From Alphaproteobacteria bacterium (GTDB taxonomy: Bacteria > Pseudomonadota > Alphaproteobacteria > UBA3830): a stretch of 55,995 nt of DNA. The stretch covers positions 1 to 55,995 of the forward strand of contig JAFUZX010000038.1 in assembly GCA_017476405.1 (NCBI GenBank), in the 5' to 3' direction. The first letter of the stretch is position 1; the number at the start of each line of letters is the position of its first letter. The translations under genes were made by a program, and so were the position numbers. Shown piece by piece: positions 1-7,390 of this stretch. The notes beneath the pieces were generated by a model that was not told where the DNA came from, did no database searches, and saw only the letters and a list, made by a program, of their open reading frames with translations.

Positions 1-180
1 CACAACCAGAGTATCTCCAGGGCGCGCATAATCCAAAGCCATCTGCAACATCGGACGGTCAGTCTTTGCGCCCGATTTCTTCTCCGTAAAAATCTTCTCG
101 CAACCTGCTCTCCTCAGCTCCTCTATTTGAAACTGCGGATTCTGGTCTAATGTCGATACTCGCGCATATCCGATTAGCAT
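1..180 (-). CDS. Serine recombinase (resolvase/invertase family), N-terminal part only
   Basis: The gene runs off the left edge, so only its first 60 residues are visible. They match the start of the catalytic domain of small serine recombinases (Hin/Pin/Tn3-resolvase type): the nucleophile serine lies in the motif YARVSTLDQN at residues 5-14, followed by the conserved helix and the segment EKKSGAKTDRP. Such enzymes cut and rejoin DNA through a phosphoserine bond to resolve or invert segments. The start ATG at 178-180 has a purine-rich GAGAGGGA just upstream and lies 17 nt after the stop of the Fic gene, so the two are probably co-transcribed. Whether a C-terminal DNA-binding domain follows cannot be seen. 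The family call is firm; the biological role is open. Confidence 0.88.
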   Translation of the reverse strand, partial: MLIGYARVSTLDQNPQFQIEELRRAGCEKIFTEKKSGAKTDRPMLQMALDYARPGDTLVV

Positions 181-197
181 GACTTCCCTCTCACAAA

Positions 198-1079
198 TTA
201 AATTTTGTCTTCATCAAACAGCATATATCCTGCATTTGTGTACGTTCTCGGAACTAATTTCTTTACTCGCAAATAATACCTGATTGTGGAAATCGGTACT
301 CCGCATTGCTTTGCAAACTCAGATATGGTCATGAGCTGTTTGGCAGACTGCTTTTCATTCATAAATATTTTAGCGTACATATCCTGAGATTTGCCCAATA
401 AACCCAGCATATACTTGTAATAATGCAGCAATTTCCCCTGAGTGTTACGTCCGTTTATGGCTGCAAGATACCTTTTTCGTTCTCGAGGAGCAATAATCAT
501 TGGCAGAACATGTGTGCGCAACAAAATTAAGTTCATTAAAAGACGCGCTGTGCGTCCGTTTCCATCAATAAACGGATGTATTTCCACAAGCTTATAGTGC
601 GCTTCTAATGCCTTCAGAATGTCATCTGCTCGAGAATCTAATTTTTTAGTGAATTCTTCCATTAAATACGGAACTTTAACTGGATTGGGCAGAACTGCAT
701 TTAAGCCCGCTATACGAACATGAACGTTTCTATAGCAGCCCTTATTCTCATCGTTAATACCGTTTAAAATAATAGCGTGGATTTTGAGAATAATATCTTC
801 ATAATGAATATCCTCAACATCTATCAGAGATAGCATATAATCAAAAGCTTCAGCGTGATTACGAGCTTCGACATAATACTTAAGCGGTTTTGAACCAGAA
901 GTAAGCCCTTCCTCCACCGTTAACATCGTTTCTTCACGTGTAAGAGTATTTCCTTCTATATTATTTGAAGTATAAGCTAACTCAGTACGCAGCCATTGAA
1001 AAATTACTCCCAGCAATTTCTTATCATGAAAATCAACCAACTTCTCGCTAATGCGTTTGTAAAGGAGATACATGTTCAT
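198..1079 (-). CDS. Fic-domain protein with C-terminal MerR-like helix-turn-helix
   Basis: 293 residues. The Fic core motif HPFIDGNGRTAR lies at about residues 168-179; its histidine is the catalytic residue that transfers AMP (or another nucleotide part) to a hydroxyl of a target protein. An N-terminal inhibitory motif of the form (S/T)xxxE(G/N) is present as SNNIEG (38-43), which places it in class II, the self-inhibited Fic proteins. The last ~45 residues (ISEFAKQCGVPISTIRYYL and on) resemble a MerR-type winged helix, so it may also bind DNA, possibly its own promoter. It sits directly upstream of a serine recombinase on the same strand and behind two tandem promoter copies. It could be a housekeeping AMPylase-type regulator, a toxin or a host effector. 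No signal peptide is seen. The ATG at residue 3 is an alternative start. Confidence 0.9.
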   Translation of the reverse strand: MNMYLLYKRISEKLVDFHDKKLLGVIFQWLRTELAYTSNNIEGNTLTREETMLTVEEGLTSGSKPLKYYVEARNHAEAFDYMLSLIDVEDIHYEDIILKIHAIILNGINDENKGCYRNVHVRIAGLNAVLPNPVKVPYLMEEFTKKLDSRADDILKALEAHYKLVEIHPFIDGNGRTARLLMNLILLRTHVLPMIIAPRERKRYLAAINGRNTQGKLLHYYKYMLGLLGKSQDMYAKIFMNEKQSAKQLMTISEFAKQCGVPISTIRYYLRVKKLVPRTYTNAGYMLFDEDKI

Positions 1080-1103
1080 AGTTTTCTTTTTCTGTAACTA
1101 TGC

Positions 1104-1132
1104 ACCATACACCTAAAATGTAATTCTTGCAA
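1104..1132 (-). promoter_or_regulatory. Putative sigma70 promoter of the Fic gene (proximal copy)
   Basis: On the minus strand TTGCAA (1127-1132) is followed after exactly 17 nt by TATGGT (1104-1109), about 25 nt before the Fic ATG. The spacing is optimal and the -35 is a 4/6 match. Confidence 0.5.
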
Positions 1133-1177
1133 ATTTTTCACATATACATGCATAGTTTTTGTTTTCCACAACTATAA

Positions 1178-1206
1178 ACCATACACCTAAAATGTAATTC
1201 TTGCAA
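1178..1206 (-). promoter_or_regulatory. Putative sigma70 promoter of the Fic gene (distal copy from the 74-bp repeat)
   Basis: This is an exact repeat of the proximal -35/-10 pair: TTGCAA at 1201-1206, a 17-nt spacer, and TATGGT at 1178-1183. The third, partial repeat at 1252 lacks a -35, so there are two, not three, promoter copies. Confidence 0.42.
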
Positions 1207-1382
1207 ATTTTTCACATATACATGCATAGTTTTTGTTTTCCACAACTATAAACCATGAATATTGTTCCAGTTTATGTCGAAAACCATTCCCCCTTCATAA
1301 TAACAACACACTTTTTAGGAAACAATGTTTCGACACATTTTTTATCTCCCCTACTCATGTAAAATTCTATTCACGGCGTGTT

Positions 1383-1634
1383 ATGTCTAAAACGATGAAA
1401 ATCAACACGAGAAAAGGCCGCCGAACCAACGTTTCAAGGCCTGAAAATGATTATCAGATTACACCTTTCTCGAAGTTATTGACGAAAGCTTACATTCTGC
1501 AGAAATGTCTTCTTGAATCGCAGATCAGCGGAGCTGAAAAGCCAAGAATCAGCCAAAAAGAGTTCTGCGAGCTGAATAAAATCTCGCCTCGATACCCCTT
1601 CGTGGAAGCCTGCAGTTCAACAGTTTCAGTCTGA
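1383..1634 (+). pseudogene. Remnant of a small basic helix-turn-helix protein
   Basis: An 83-residue frame starting at the ATG at 1383. It has a basic N-terminus (MKINTRKGRR), then a segment ITPFSKLLTKAYILQKCLLE and SQKEFCELNKISPRY, which reads like the helix-turn-helix of the small proteins found beside serine recombinases. After SPRYP the likeness stops, and the tail runs into the dispersed repeat beginning near 1660. Reading the next frame gives a further ~55 residues ending at 1776 with no clear relation. I therefore treat it as a truncated gene. The frame extends upstream to 1233, but that part looks non-coding. Together with the recombinase at the left edge it may be debris of one mobile element; this is inference. 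Confidence 0.35.
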
Positions 1635-1659
1635 AAATCAAAAAAATGATCATGAACGG

Positions 1660-1818
1660 TTGGATGCCGAAAAAGTTCTCGATTCAGCAAATTCTCACGG
1701 GAAAAATTCCACTTCTCCGGAACTAACAGGAAAAAATATTCGTAGATTTCGGAAAATAAATATGCATATAAAGTAAAATTAATTATACTTTAAATAAAGG
1801 CAAGTATTATAGAATACT
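1660..1818. repeat. Dispersed repeat, copy A (~155 bp)
   Basis: From TGGATGCCGAAAAAGTT at 1661 to the end of the hairpin near 1818 the sequence is about 85-90% identical by eye to 2656-2810; the copies are offset by 996 bp. It lies between the truncated helix-turn-helix gene and the first secreted-protein gene. Neither copy has a clean reading frame, since small indels disrupt every frame in one copy or the other. Confidence 0.85.
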
Positions 1819-1830
1819 TGCTATTTTTTT
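1801..1830 (+). terminator. Rho-independent terminator at the end of repeat copy A
   Basis: A perfect 8-bp stem, CAAGTATT (1801-1808) and AATACTTG (1813-1820), with a 4-nt loop ATAG, is followed by CTA and seven T (1824-1830). The stem is AT-rich but otherwise typical. The equivalent hairpin in copy B is mutated. Confidence 0.6.
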
Positions 1831-1879
1831 AATGCGAGTATACTATATTAAAAGTAGTGATATTATTGGGAGAATAATT

Positions 1880-2415
1880 ATGAAAAGATTTTTATTTATA
1901 ACGTTATTGGGAATATGGAGTGTTAGTCTTAGTTATGGAATGCATCAACCTCCAGTTAGTTTTCATTCAATTGTAGAAAATCATAAGAATCAACAAGTTC
2001 GGTCGCACCCTATTTGCGAAAATGAAGAAGAACTTCAAAAAAGAATTATAGATAATACCAAACGTTTTATTTCTGCAGCTCCGTTAGAAAAAAAAATGTA
2101 GCGGAAGAACTTGTACCTGAGTATGAGAGTATATTTTGTACAGATAAAGATAACTTATCTATTTTAAGAGAACTTGAAAACGATGTTGAGCAGCAACCTC
2201 CAGAAGAATTATCTAATGAGTTTTTGAAAGAAACAGCTGATGATATTGTCGATTTATGTGATGGATTGCCAAGAGCTGCAACGAAGATACAGAACATGTA
2301 TGAATGTAGTGGAAACTACAAGTTGTCTCTCCTTTGGGCAAAAGTTGCACATAGATTGGGTCTTTTAAGAGCGGAAGATACAATTGGGCGATTAACTATT
2401 GCAATGAAATATTAG
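1880..2415 (+). pseudogene. Exported protein of unknown function, frameshifted at a poly-A tract
   Basis: The ATG at 1880 follows GGGAGAATAATT and encodes a signal peptide (MKRFLFITLLGIWSVSLSYG) and a short hydrophilic region. The frame ends at 2101, directly after a run of nine A (2088-2096). Adding one A would continue it without a break from VAEELVPEYES to the stop at 2415, giving about 178 residues; the downstream part is clearly coding-like (KETADDIVDLCDGLPRAATKIQ). The gene is therefore either inactivated by a one-base deletion, switched by slippage in the tract, or affected by a sequencing error. I recognise no domain. Its upstream region resembles that of the gene at 2875. Confidence 0.65.
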
Positions 2416-2428
2416 AAAGTTGTCAAAC

Positions 2429-2635
2429 ATGCTGTTTAGATGTGCGTTGCTGTTTTTAATAGTAGTTCATTTGGATTGTTGTTGTGTCGATTTTCTTAAC
2501 CGCGCAGTATTGTGTGAAAATACGGCACACAGCAAAAAGGTAAGTCATATCTTTGACTCATCTTTTTTCCAGCCTGAAGTAGATGAAAAAGCTTTTTTTA
2601 AGGAATGTATTGAAAAAATTAAAAGCCCCCTGTAG
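2429..2635 (+). CDS. Short exported protein, possibly a truncated gene
   Basis: 68 residues starting at the ATG at 2429, with a hydrophobic, Cys-rich leader (LFRCALLFLIVVHLDCCCVD) that could be a Sec or lipoprotein signal, followed by a hydrophilic tail ending KECIEKIKSPL. The stop is 20 nt before dispersed repeat copy B, so the original C-terminus may have been replaced when the repeat arrived. It begins 13 nt after the end of the frameshifted gene, which suggests co-transcription. I recognise no family. It could be a genuine small secreted protein or a fragment. Confidence 0.4.
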   Translation: MLFRCALLFLIVVHLDCCCVDFLNRAVLCENTAHSKKVSHIFDSSFFQPEVDEKAFFKECIEKIKSPL

Positions 2636-2655
2636 AAGGGCAATTTCTGAATAGG

Positions 2656-2810
2656 CTGGATGCCGAAAAAGTTCCCGATTTAGCAAATTTTCATGAAAAA
2701 ATTCCACTTCTCTGGAACCAACAGGAAAAACATTCGTAGTTTTCGAAAAATAAATATGAATAAAAGTAAAATTAACCATACTTTAAATAAAGGCAAGTAT
2801 TATAGAGTAG
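2656..2810. repeat. Dispersed repeat, copy B (~155 bp)
   Basis: Second copy of the element at 1660-1818, with about 15-20 substitutions and a few small indels by eye. It ends just before the promoter of the gene at 2875, as copy A ends just before the gene at 1880. The terminator hairpin of copy A is destroyed here: CAAGTATT is followed by ATAGAGTAGTTG. Confidence 0.85.
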
Positions 2811-2839
2811 TTGTAGGCCTTTAAAAAATAAATTATACT
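2811..2839 (+). promoter_or_regulatory. Putative sigma70 promoter for the secreted-protein/OTU operon
   Basis: TTGTAG (2811-2816), a 17-nt spacer, then TATACT (2834-2839), 36 nt before the ATG at 2875. A similar block (TATACTATA, then a TAGT-rich stretch) precedes the gene at 1880. Confidence 0.45.
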
Positions 2840-2874
2840 ATAGATAGTAGTATTATCATTGAGGAGGTTTTGTT

Positions 2875-3429
2875 ATGAAAATAAAATTTTTTATGCTATT
2901 ATTTGTGATTTTTACAGGCTTTGTTACTGTTAATGGAATAACTACTTTTGTTATACAAAATAAAATGGATAATGAGTTATATATAGAAAACTTCTCAACA
3001 AAAGGATCTGTCGTATTTAATGATATACAATTAGCTGGGAGTTGTTTGGAAAGGAATGATTCTACATCAATTCAAATCGGAATTGTATCATTGGCTTGTA
3101 AACAAAAAGACAACTTTGTTATTCTGAATCTTTTTAACAAACAAAAAAATGACTATGAGCGTGTGATGTTAACGTGGGGAGATGAGGGAATAGCTGTTAG
3201 AGACAAGCTTTATGTTGTAAAAAATTTTTATAGACTTACTCAGCATTTAGATGAGCAAGGGATAATATTCTTTACTTTTTATGAAGATACTGAAGAAGTG
3301 GTCGATTTGCTGAAATCAGAAGCTTCATTAAGGTTGAAGGTCAATAAAGGTACTCAACAAAAGCAACAAGAATCGACGATAGAGATGTATTCAGGATTAC
3401 TTCCTGAGGATTGGGGGATTAAGCGATAA
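2875..3429 (+). CDS. Exported protein of unknown function, first gene of the OTU operon
   Basis: 184 residues. The ATG follows a strong GAGGAGG. Residues 1-21 (ending FVTVNG) form a Sec signal peptide. The mature part is predicted to be largely beta-strand with two Cys (SC and AC, near residues 57 and 75) and carries a Gln-rich patch (TQQKQQES) near the C-terminus. I recognise no family. Its stop TAA shares one base with the ATG of the 784-residue OTU protein (ATAATG at 3427-3431), so the two are translationally coupled. This suggests a joint function, for example a chaperone, a partner or a second effector. The gene is intact. Confidence 0.75.
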   Translation: MKIKFFMLLFVIFTGFVTVNGITTFVIQNKMDNELYIENFSTKGSVVFNDIQLAGSCLERNDSTSIQIGIVSLACKQKDNFVILNLFNKQKNDYERVMLTWGDEGIAVRDKLYVVKNFYRLTQHLDEQGIIFFTFYEDTEEVVDLLKSEASLRLKVNKGTQQKQQESTIEMYSGLLPEDWGIKR

Positions 3430-5783
3430 TGACAAGGTGTACTATTTCAGCATTTCTTTTTTTACTTAGCTTTAATTATCGAATTGACGCTTGTGAAGTT
3501 TTAAAAAGAATTACTAAAAATAGCTTGCCTGATGATGTAGTAACTTTAACAAGAATACCTGTTAGCATACAGAACAATGAAGCTTTGGTCGATGATAAGG
3601 ATTATTGCCCGATAACAGCTTGCGAAGCTTTTACAGTGTTTGCAATAGGAAATTTGTTTTTAGGAAGTGATCCTTTAACAAAATCTCAGTTTAGTGCCTT
3701 AATTAGTAAAGCCTCAGGTTTTGATAAAAAACAATTTAATGATATTCAAGAAAAATTACATTCAGAAAATCATGAGGCGAAGCTTAATAAAATTTTATTA
3801 GAGGATTTAAGTCAAATATTTCCTGAACAGCCTGATCTTATTGAGCGAATTATAAGGAATAAGCAGGCATTAGACATCAATTTGTATGCAAACATAAATA
3901 TAAGAGGAGAAGAGATTATTAGATTTAAGCTAAAAGTAGACACGATGCCGGCGCAGCTATCTCTTCTTGAAGGGAATCAAAAGAGAAAGATGCTAAGCAG
4001 CAATTTTATTAATAACGTCATACATGAAACTGAAAAAAACGATGAAGAAAAGTGTAAAAAAATTCATAAATCACAAAACATACAGGGAACCATAGAATGC
4101 TTTCTATTGAAAGCTAATATCGATTATAAAAAAATACAACCTTTAATTAGAGCCATAGCAAACAATCGACAGGAAAATGAAAGATTAAAACAGTCATATT
4201 TTGGAAACAATCCTCTTCTGTTTGGTTATTTAAGGTTAGAGCAGAAGGATATTGATTATTATTGGGAATTATATGAATCGGCAGTGTCTAAAGTTAAGCC
4301 ACTTAAGTTAACAGAATATGGTATATGTATGTTTGTCGCAAATGAACTGTTTTTTGGTAAAAATTTTGTACTTCCTATAGAATATACTAAATATATTCCA
4401 CCAGCTCCTGAAAATATTCTAAGTTGCCTTAATTTTTTATTATCAATAGATAAAGAAATTCCTGGTGAAGCTGTAAGAGAAATTAAAGATCCAAAAAGAT
4501 TTAATAATCCTGGCACTTTCGAAGATTATGCTGAATATAAAAAACGGACAGAATCATTTGGTAAATTCTTTAGAAGTGTATCTTACTATAAATTAGGAGA
4601 AAAGGAGTTGCAAAGGTACACAAAAAGTTCATATTTAGATGAAAGTAGTATCGCAATTAATGCTGGAGGTTACGCCTATTTATTTGGAATTGGAAAAGAT
4701 ATAGGAGAACTTACTAAGCTAATATCAACTCAAATTTGTTATGATTTGTCATGCGGGGCGCGAGCATCTCAAAAAGAAGAAGCCGCTGATATTCACATCA
4801 TTCAGTCAAACAGATTGGAAATTAGTAGTTTTTTAGAACCAAATCAGTCTAATATTCCTGGATATCCAAGGGTTATTATTCATGCGGATCCATCATGGCA
4901 GGAAGTATACATTCCGTATATCTCTATGAATTTAGATTTATCTAAAAAAGAAGTTCGCAGTGAAAAGCGATATTCCCGTCTACCAATTGCCTCAACGTTT
5001 ACTTTTAGTATTGAGAAACCTGGGTATAAGGATGCTTATACAATCACTCATTGGATTATCAATCCATCAAATTCAAATATACGTCCTAGTATTCCAACAG
5101 TACAACAACTTTCTCTTACTATTTTACCGAGTTCGAGTGATCAAGATTCTATTCCACCAAAAACACTGCAATTACCAACAAGTCTAAGTTCATTAGGCTC
5201 AAGTTTTGAAATTGTCCCGACTAAAGCTAATGGAAATTGCGGTTATGAAGCTCTAGGGATTAATAGAACTGATTTATCCGAAGCTTTAAGTAAAAATTTA
5301 GCTAATGAATTAGTAACAAAACACCTAGATGAACAAATAGCAGAACTTAGCGGAAACGAAAAGGAATTATTTAACAAAATTGGTAATACTCATCAAAACT
5401 ATATTGAATACTTTATAAAAAAATCTGTTGATGAATTTGATAATCTAATGGCAGTCCAAAAAATTAATTCAACTTCTCCCCTTAATCCAGTTAAAAACTA
5501 TCTTACATTAGGCACTGGAGAAGTCATTTTTACACTCGCCCCTAATGCAAATGATCAAAAAGCGTCGCAACAGGGATTAGGTATTATAATTGCTTCCTTT
5601 TTAGGAAAACAAATATACGTAATTACCGCTCAAGAAAATCAGGTTGTAAAAGTAGAAAAATTTTCGCCGGAATCAGGTATTCCGAGTGTTTTAAAAACCA
5701 GTGAAAATGATGATCCTATTTGGATCATAGTTAATAATGGAGCTCATATTGACGGAGCAAGCGTATTACCTCAAAAAAAATGA
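3429..5783 (+). CDS. Large exported protein with C-terminal OTU-like cysteine protease domain
   Basis: 784 residues with a signal peptide (MTRCTISAFLFLLSFNYRIDAC). The first ~560 residues are unrecognised and mostly helical and charged, with a Pro/Ser/Gln-rich linker near 550-590. From about 595 there is an OTU-type fold: the nucleophile Cys604 in ANGNCGYEALG, and near the end His773 in GAHIDGAS with Asp775 as candidate third residue. OTU enzymes cleave ubiquitin linkages; in intracellular bacteria they act as host-directed effectors. One oddity is that the Asp usually found three residues before the nucleophile (DGNC) is Asn601 here. Export by Sec would place it in the periplasm, so reaching a host would need a further step. 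The effector role is inference; the domain call is good. Confidence 0.82.
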   Translation: MTRCTISAFLFLLSFNYRIDACEVLKRITKNSLPDDVVTLTRIPVSIQNNEALVDDKDYCPITACEAFTVFAIGNLFLGSDPLTKSQFSALISKASGFDKKQFNDIQEKLHSENHEAKLNKILLEDLSQIFPEQPDLIERIIRNKQALDINLYANINIRGEEIIRFKLKVDTMPAQLSLLEGNQKRKMLSSNFINNVIHETEKNDEEKCKKIHKSQNIQGTIECFLLKANIDYKKIQPLIRAIANNRQENERLKQSYFGNNPLLFGYLRLEQKDIDYYWELYESAVSKVKPLKLTEYGICMFVANELFFGKNFVLPIEYTKYIPPAPENILSCLNFLLSIDKEIPGEAVREIKDPKRFNNPGTFEDYAEYKKRTESFGKFFRSVSYYKLGEKELQRYTKSSYLDESSIAINAGGYAYLFGIGKDIGELTKLISTQICYDLSCGARASQKEEAADIHIIQSNRLEISSFLEPNQSNIPGYPRVIIHADPSWQEVYIPYISMNLDLSKKEVRSEKRYSRLPIASTFTFSIEKPGYKDAYTITHWIINPSNSNIRPSIPTVQQLSLTILPSSSDQDSIPPKTLQLPTSLSSLGSSFEIVPTKANGNCGYEALGINRTDLSEALSKNLANELVTKHLDEQIAELSGNEKELFNKIGNTHQNYIEYFIKKSVDEFDNLMAVQKINSTSPLNPVKNYLTLGTGEVIFTLAPNANDQKASQQGLGIIIASFLGKQIYVITAQENQVVKVEKFSPESGIPSVLKTSENDDPIWIIVNNGAHIDGASVLPQKK

Positions 5784-6016
5784 TAAGACATTACTAATTA
5801 CGGGATTGTAAAAAGTTTATCCGTTGTTGTAGATTTTTTTTGTTATAAGATGGTATTGGTACTTTTTTAGTATTCTCAATTCTTCCATTTTTTAAATGAT
5901 CGCTCTCGCAAATGAAAAATTTCAGTTTTATCTTTTGTTTTCAATGGGATAAGTTTTTATAACCTACGAACATTTCATTCATAAGGTAAATCTTGTTAAT
6001 TATATATTACTAATAA
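5784..6016. other. Intergenic stretch with no recognisable gene
   Basis: 233 bp after the OTU gene with stops in all frames and strongly AT-rich sequence. I see no tRNA, no clear hairpin with a T-run and no repeat shared with the rest of the window. Together with the gene remnants at 6017-6457 and the 106 bp after them, it forms a ~780-bp stretch without an intact gene. Confidence 0.5.
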
Positions 6017-6145
6017 TTACATATGCACATTTTTGATCTTTTCAATCTCTTCAATTGAAAGTCCCGTATATTTTGTTACAAATATCTACATTGAGACCAT
6101 CTTTTAACGTTCTTTTCCACTGATTCTCTTTTTTCTGCCTCAGAT
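6017..6145 (-). pseudogene. C-terminal remnant resembling Rpn/PD-(D/E)XK transposase-like proteins
   Basis: On the minus strand, reading across at least one frameshift, the sequence gives KSEAEKRESVEKNVKDGLN, then VTKYTGLSIEEIEKIKNVHM and a stop at 6017-6019. A tail of the form KDGLxxxxIxKxTGLSIEEIEKL is typical of the C-terminus of the Rpn (YhgA-like) recombination-promoting nuclease/transposase family, which is common in symbionts. No N-terminal nuclease domain remains, and the frame is broken. Confidence 0.4.
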
Positions 6146-6457
6146 TTAATTTGTAAATTCATAATCTTTCCAATATACAGCTTCGAAGACTTTTAAACTA
6201 TTTTCAAAATATTTTTCTAAATCCAACATATCAGCATCAAAGGTACCGCTAACAACAAGATTTTCATATTCCATTGGCGGAACAATCCGTTTACAAAGTT
6301 TTTGCATGCTCAAAAAAAATTCTCGAAAATATTTTCGAGCTGCTCTTTCATTACCTTGTTTATATTTTATGATAGCCGCATGGTAATAGCATGTATTGAA
6401 AAAAAGATAATGCTGATTACATTTGCGGCTAACAGCCAGTTGTAAGAGTCTTTTAAT
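6146..6457 (-). pseudogene. Gene remnant, possibly tetratricopeptide-like
   Basis: An open stretch of 103 codons between stops on the minus strand, without a plausible start. It has coding character: YYHAAIIKYKQGNERAARKYF looks like one TPR helix pair, followed by acidic DADMLDLEKYFENSLKVFEA. The upstream frame (DLCKLKDSYNWLLAAN) looks like a preceding TPR helix separated by a frameshift. I cannot name the parent gene. It runs into the Rpn-like tail at 6145, so two dead genes may be joined here. Confidence 0.35.
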
Positions 6458-6563
6458 TTACATAAGTCTAACTTAAATTAAAATAACGCCAGTTTTTCGA
6501 AGCGAACTCTTTCGCTATGCTAATATTGAAAATAATGACAACCGCCCAATATAAATCCGCATA

Positions 6564-7343
6564 TCACTTTATCGCTATTTTTAATTTTATTGATGCCTGG
6601 GCTTTTTGTTTAGTCATTGCTTCGGAGGCATTATTTTCAGCCGTATTAGGAGCAGCGGCGGAAACAGCCATGGATTTCAGCATAATTCCATTCATAGAGT
6701 CAATTTCAGGAAATTTCGATTGATTCCAGAAGTTAGGAGCTTCTATTATCATAATTTTCTTTAATTTCACTTTAAGAAAGCTTGTTAAATCTTTTGCTCG
6801 CTTCATAGCGTTATCCGCAGCAAGTCGAGCTAATTCTTGATTCACTTCTTCCTGTTTTGAATAGAAAACTCTGAGACTATTTTTTACTAAGCCAAAATTC
6901 CCTCCGATATATTTAGAAATATTATTTTTTAAATTCGCAACTAAATTTAATTTATCGGTCTTTACATGAACGAAATAACCAACACGATACTTTACAGGTT
7001 CATTTACATTATCATTATGTCTGTAGCGATAGTCTTCTTTAACATAATTGTACATTTCAATTTCGTTTTGAGAAATGCCCTGATCTATCAAGAACTTATT
7101 TACAATGAGTTTTTCTTCTGAATTACGTTGCTCCAATTCCAGCTGATCTGTGCCAATATGTTCGAAACACATAGTCCAATCAGCTTTATCCGCATTTATT
7201 TCACGTTCAGCGTATCCTTCTACAAATATACAACGATTGCTATTAGAATTTTTTTGTTTTTCATTAATGAAACTGATACTGGCAATTGCGACAAGAACCG
7301 CTCCAAGTAATACTGTTGCTGTTTTTCTGCTATCTTTCATCAT
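6564..7343 (-). CDS. SIMPL-domain (DUF541) periplasmic protein
   Basis: 259 residues with one N-terminal membrane segment or signal anchor (TATVLLGAVLVAIASISF). The body matches the SIMPL/DUF541 family: FVEGYAEREINADKADW at about 40-56, then an alternating strand/helix pattern with QGISQNEI in the middle and ARLAADNAMKRAKDLTSFL near 170-190, where the family has a conserved Ala-rich helix. Members are periplasmic or secreted oligomers linked to stress protection, with no known catalytic residue. The start ATG follows AGGAG at good spacing. The gene lies 47 nt downstream of the AsmA-like gene on the same strand, so they are probably co-transcribed. The C-terminus has an Ala/Asn-rich, low-complexity tract. 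Confidence 0.85.
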   Translation of the reverse strand: MMKDSRKTATVLLGAVLVAIASISFINEKQKNSNSNRCIFVEGYAEREINADKADWTMCFEHIGTDQLELEQRNSEEKLIVNKFLIDQGISQNEIEMYNYVKEDYRYRHNDNVNEPVKYRVGYFVHVKTDKLNLVANLKNNISKYIGGNFGLVKNSLRVFYSKQEEVNQELARLAADNAMKRAKDLTSFLKVKLKKIMIIEAPNFWNQSKFPEIDSMNGIMLKSMAVSAAAPNTAENNASEAMTKQKAQASIKLKIAIK

Positions 7344-7390
7344 AATATATTCTCCTACTATGTATTTTAATAATTTTCACTTTGTTAATC

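Larger units (their letters stand above)
1096..1256. repeat. 74-bp tandem repeat (two full copies and a short third) upstream of the Fic gene
   Basis: The segment starting ACCATACACC occurs at 1104 and again at 1178 with near-identical sequence between, and the third start (ACCAT) is at 1252: a period of exactly 74 bp. Within copy 1 there is a perfect 9-bp inverted repeat, AACTATGCA (1096-1104) and TGCATAGTT (1149-1157). Read on the minus strand, each unit contains a sequence very like the Fic start region (AAAACTATG then CATGTAT), so the array looks like tandem duplication of the promoter-plus-start junction. Confidence 0.9.

Noticed and set aside
1096-1256. CRISPR array
   Set aside because: The repeats are 74 bp, directly adjacent with no spacers, and there are no cas genes.
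1275-1335. Inverted repeat TGTCGAAA ... TTTCGACA as an element end or attachment site
   Set aside because: It is eight bases with a 45-bp gap, no target duplication and no adjoining intact element; chance is likely.
1233-1382. Upstream part of the 133-residue open frame reading from 1233
   Set aside because: It starts within the 74-bp promoter array, has no ribosome site and no coding-like composition; the plausible start is the ATG at 1383.
1490-1690. Minus-strand open frame with the string LLNRELFRHP, shared with 2558-2779
   Set aside because: The shared string is simply the dispersed repeat read antisense; neither frame has a start signal and the flanks differ.
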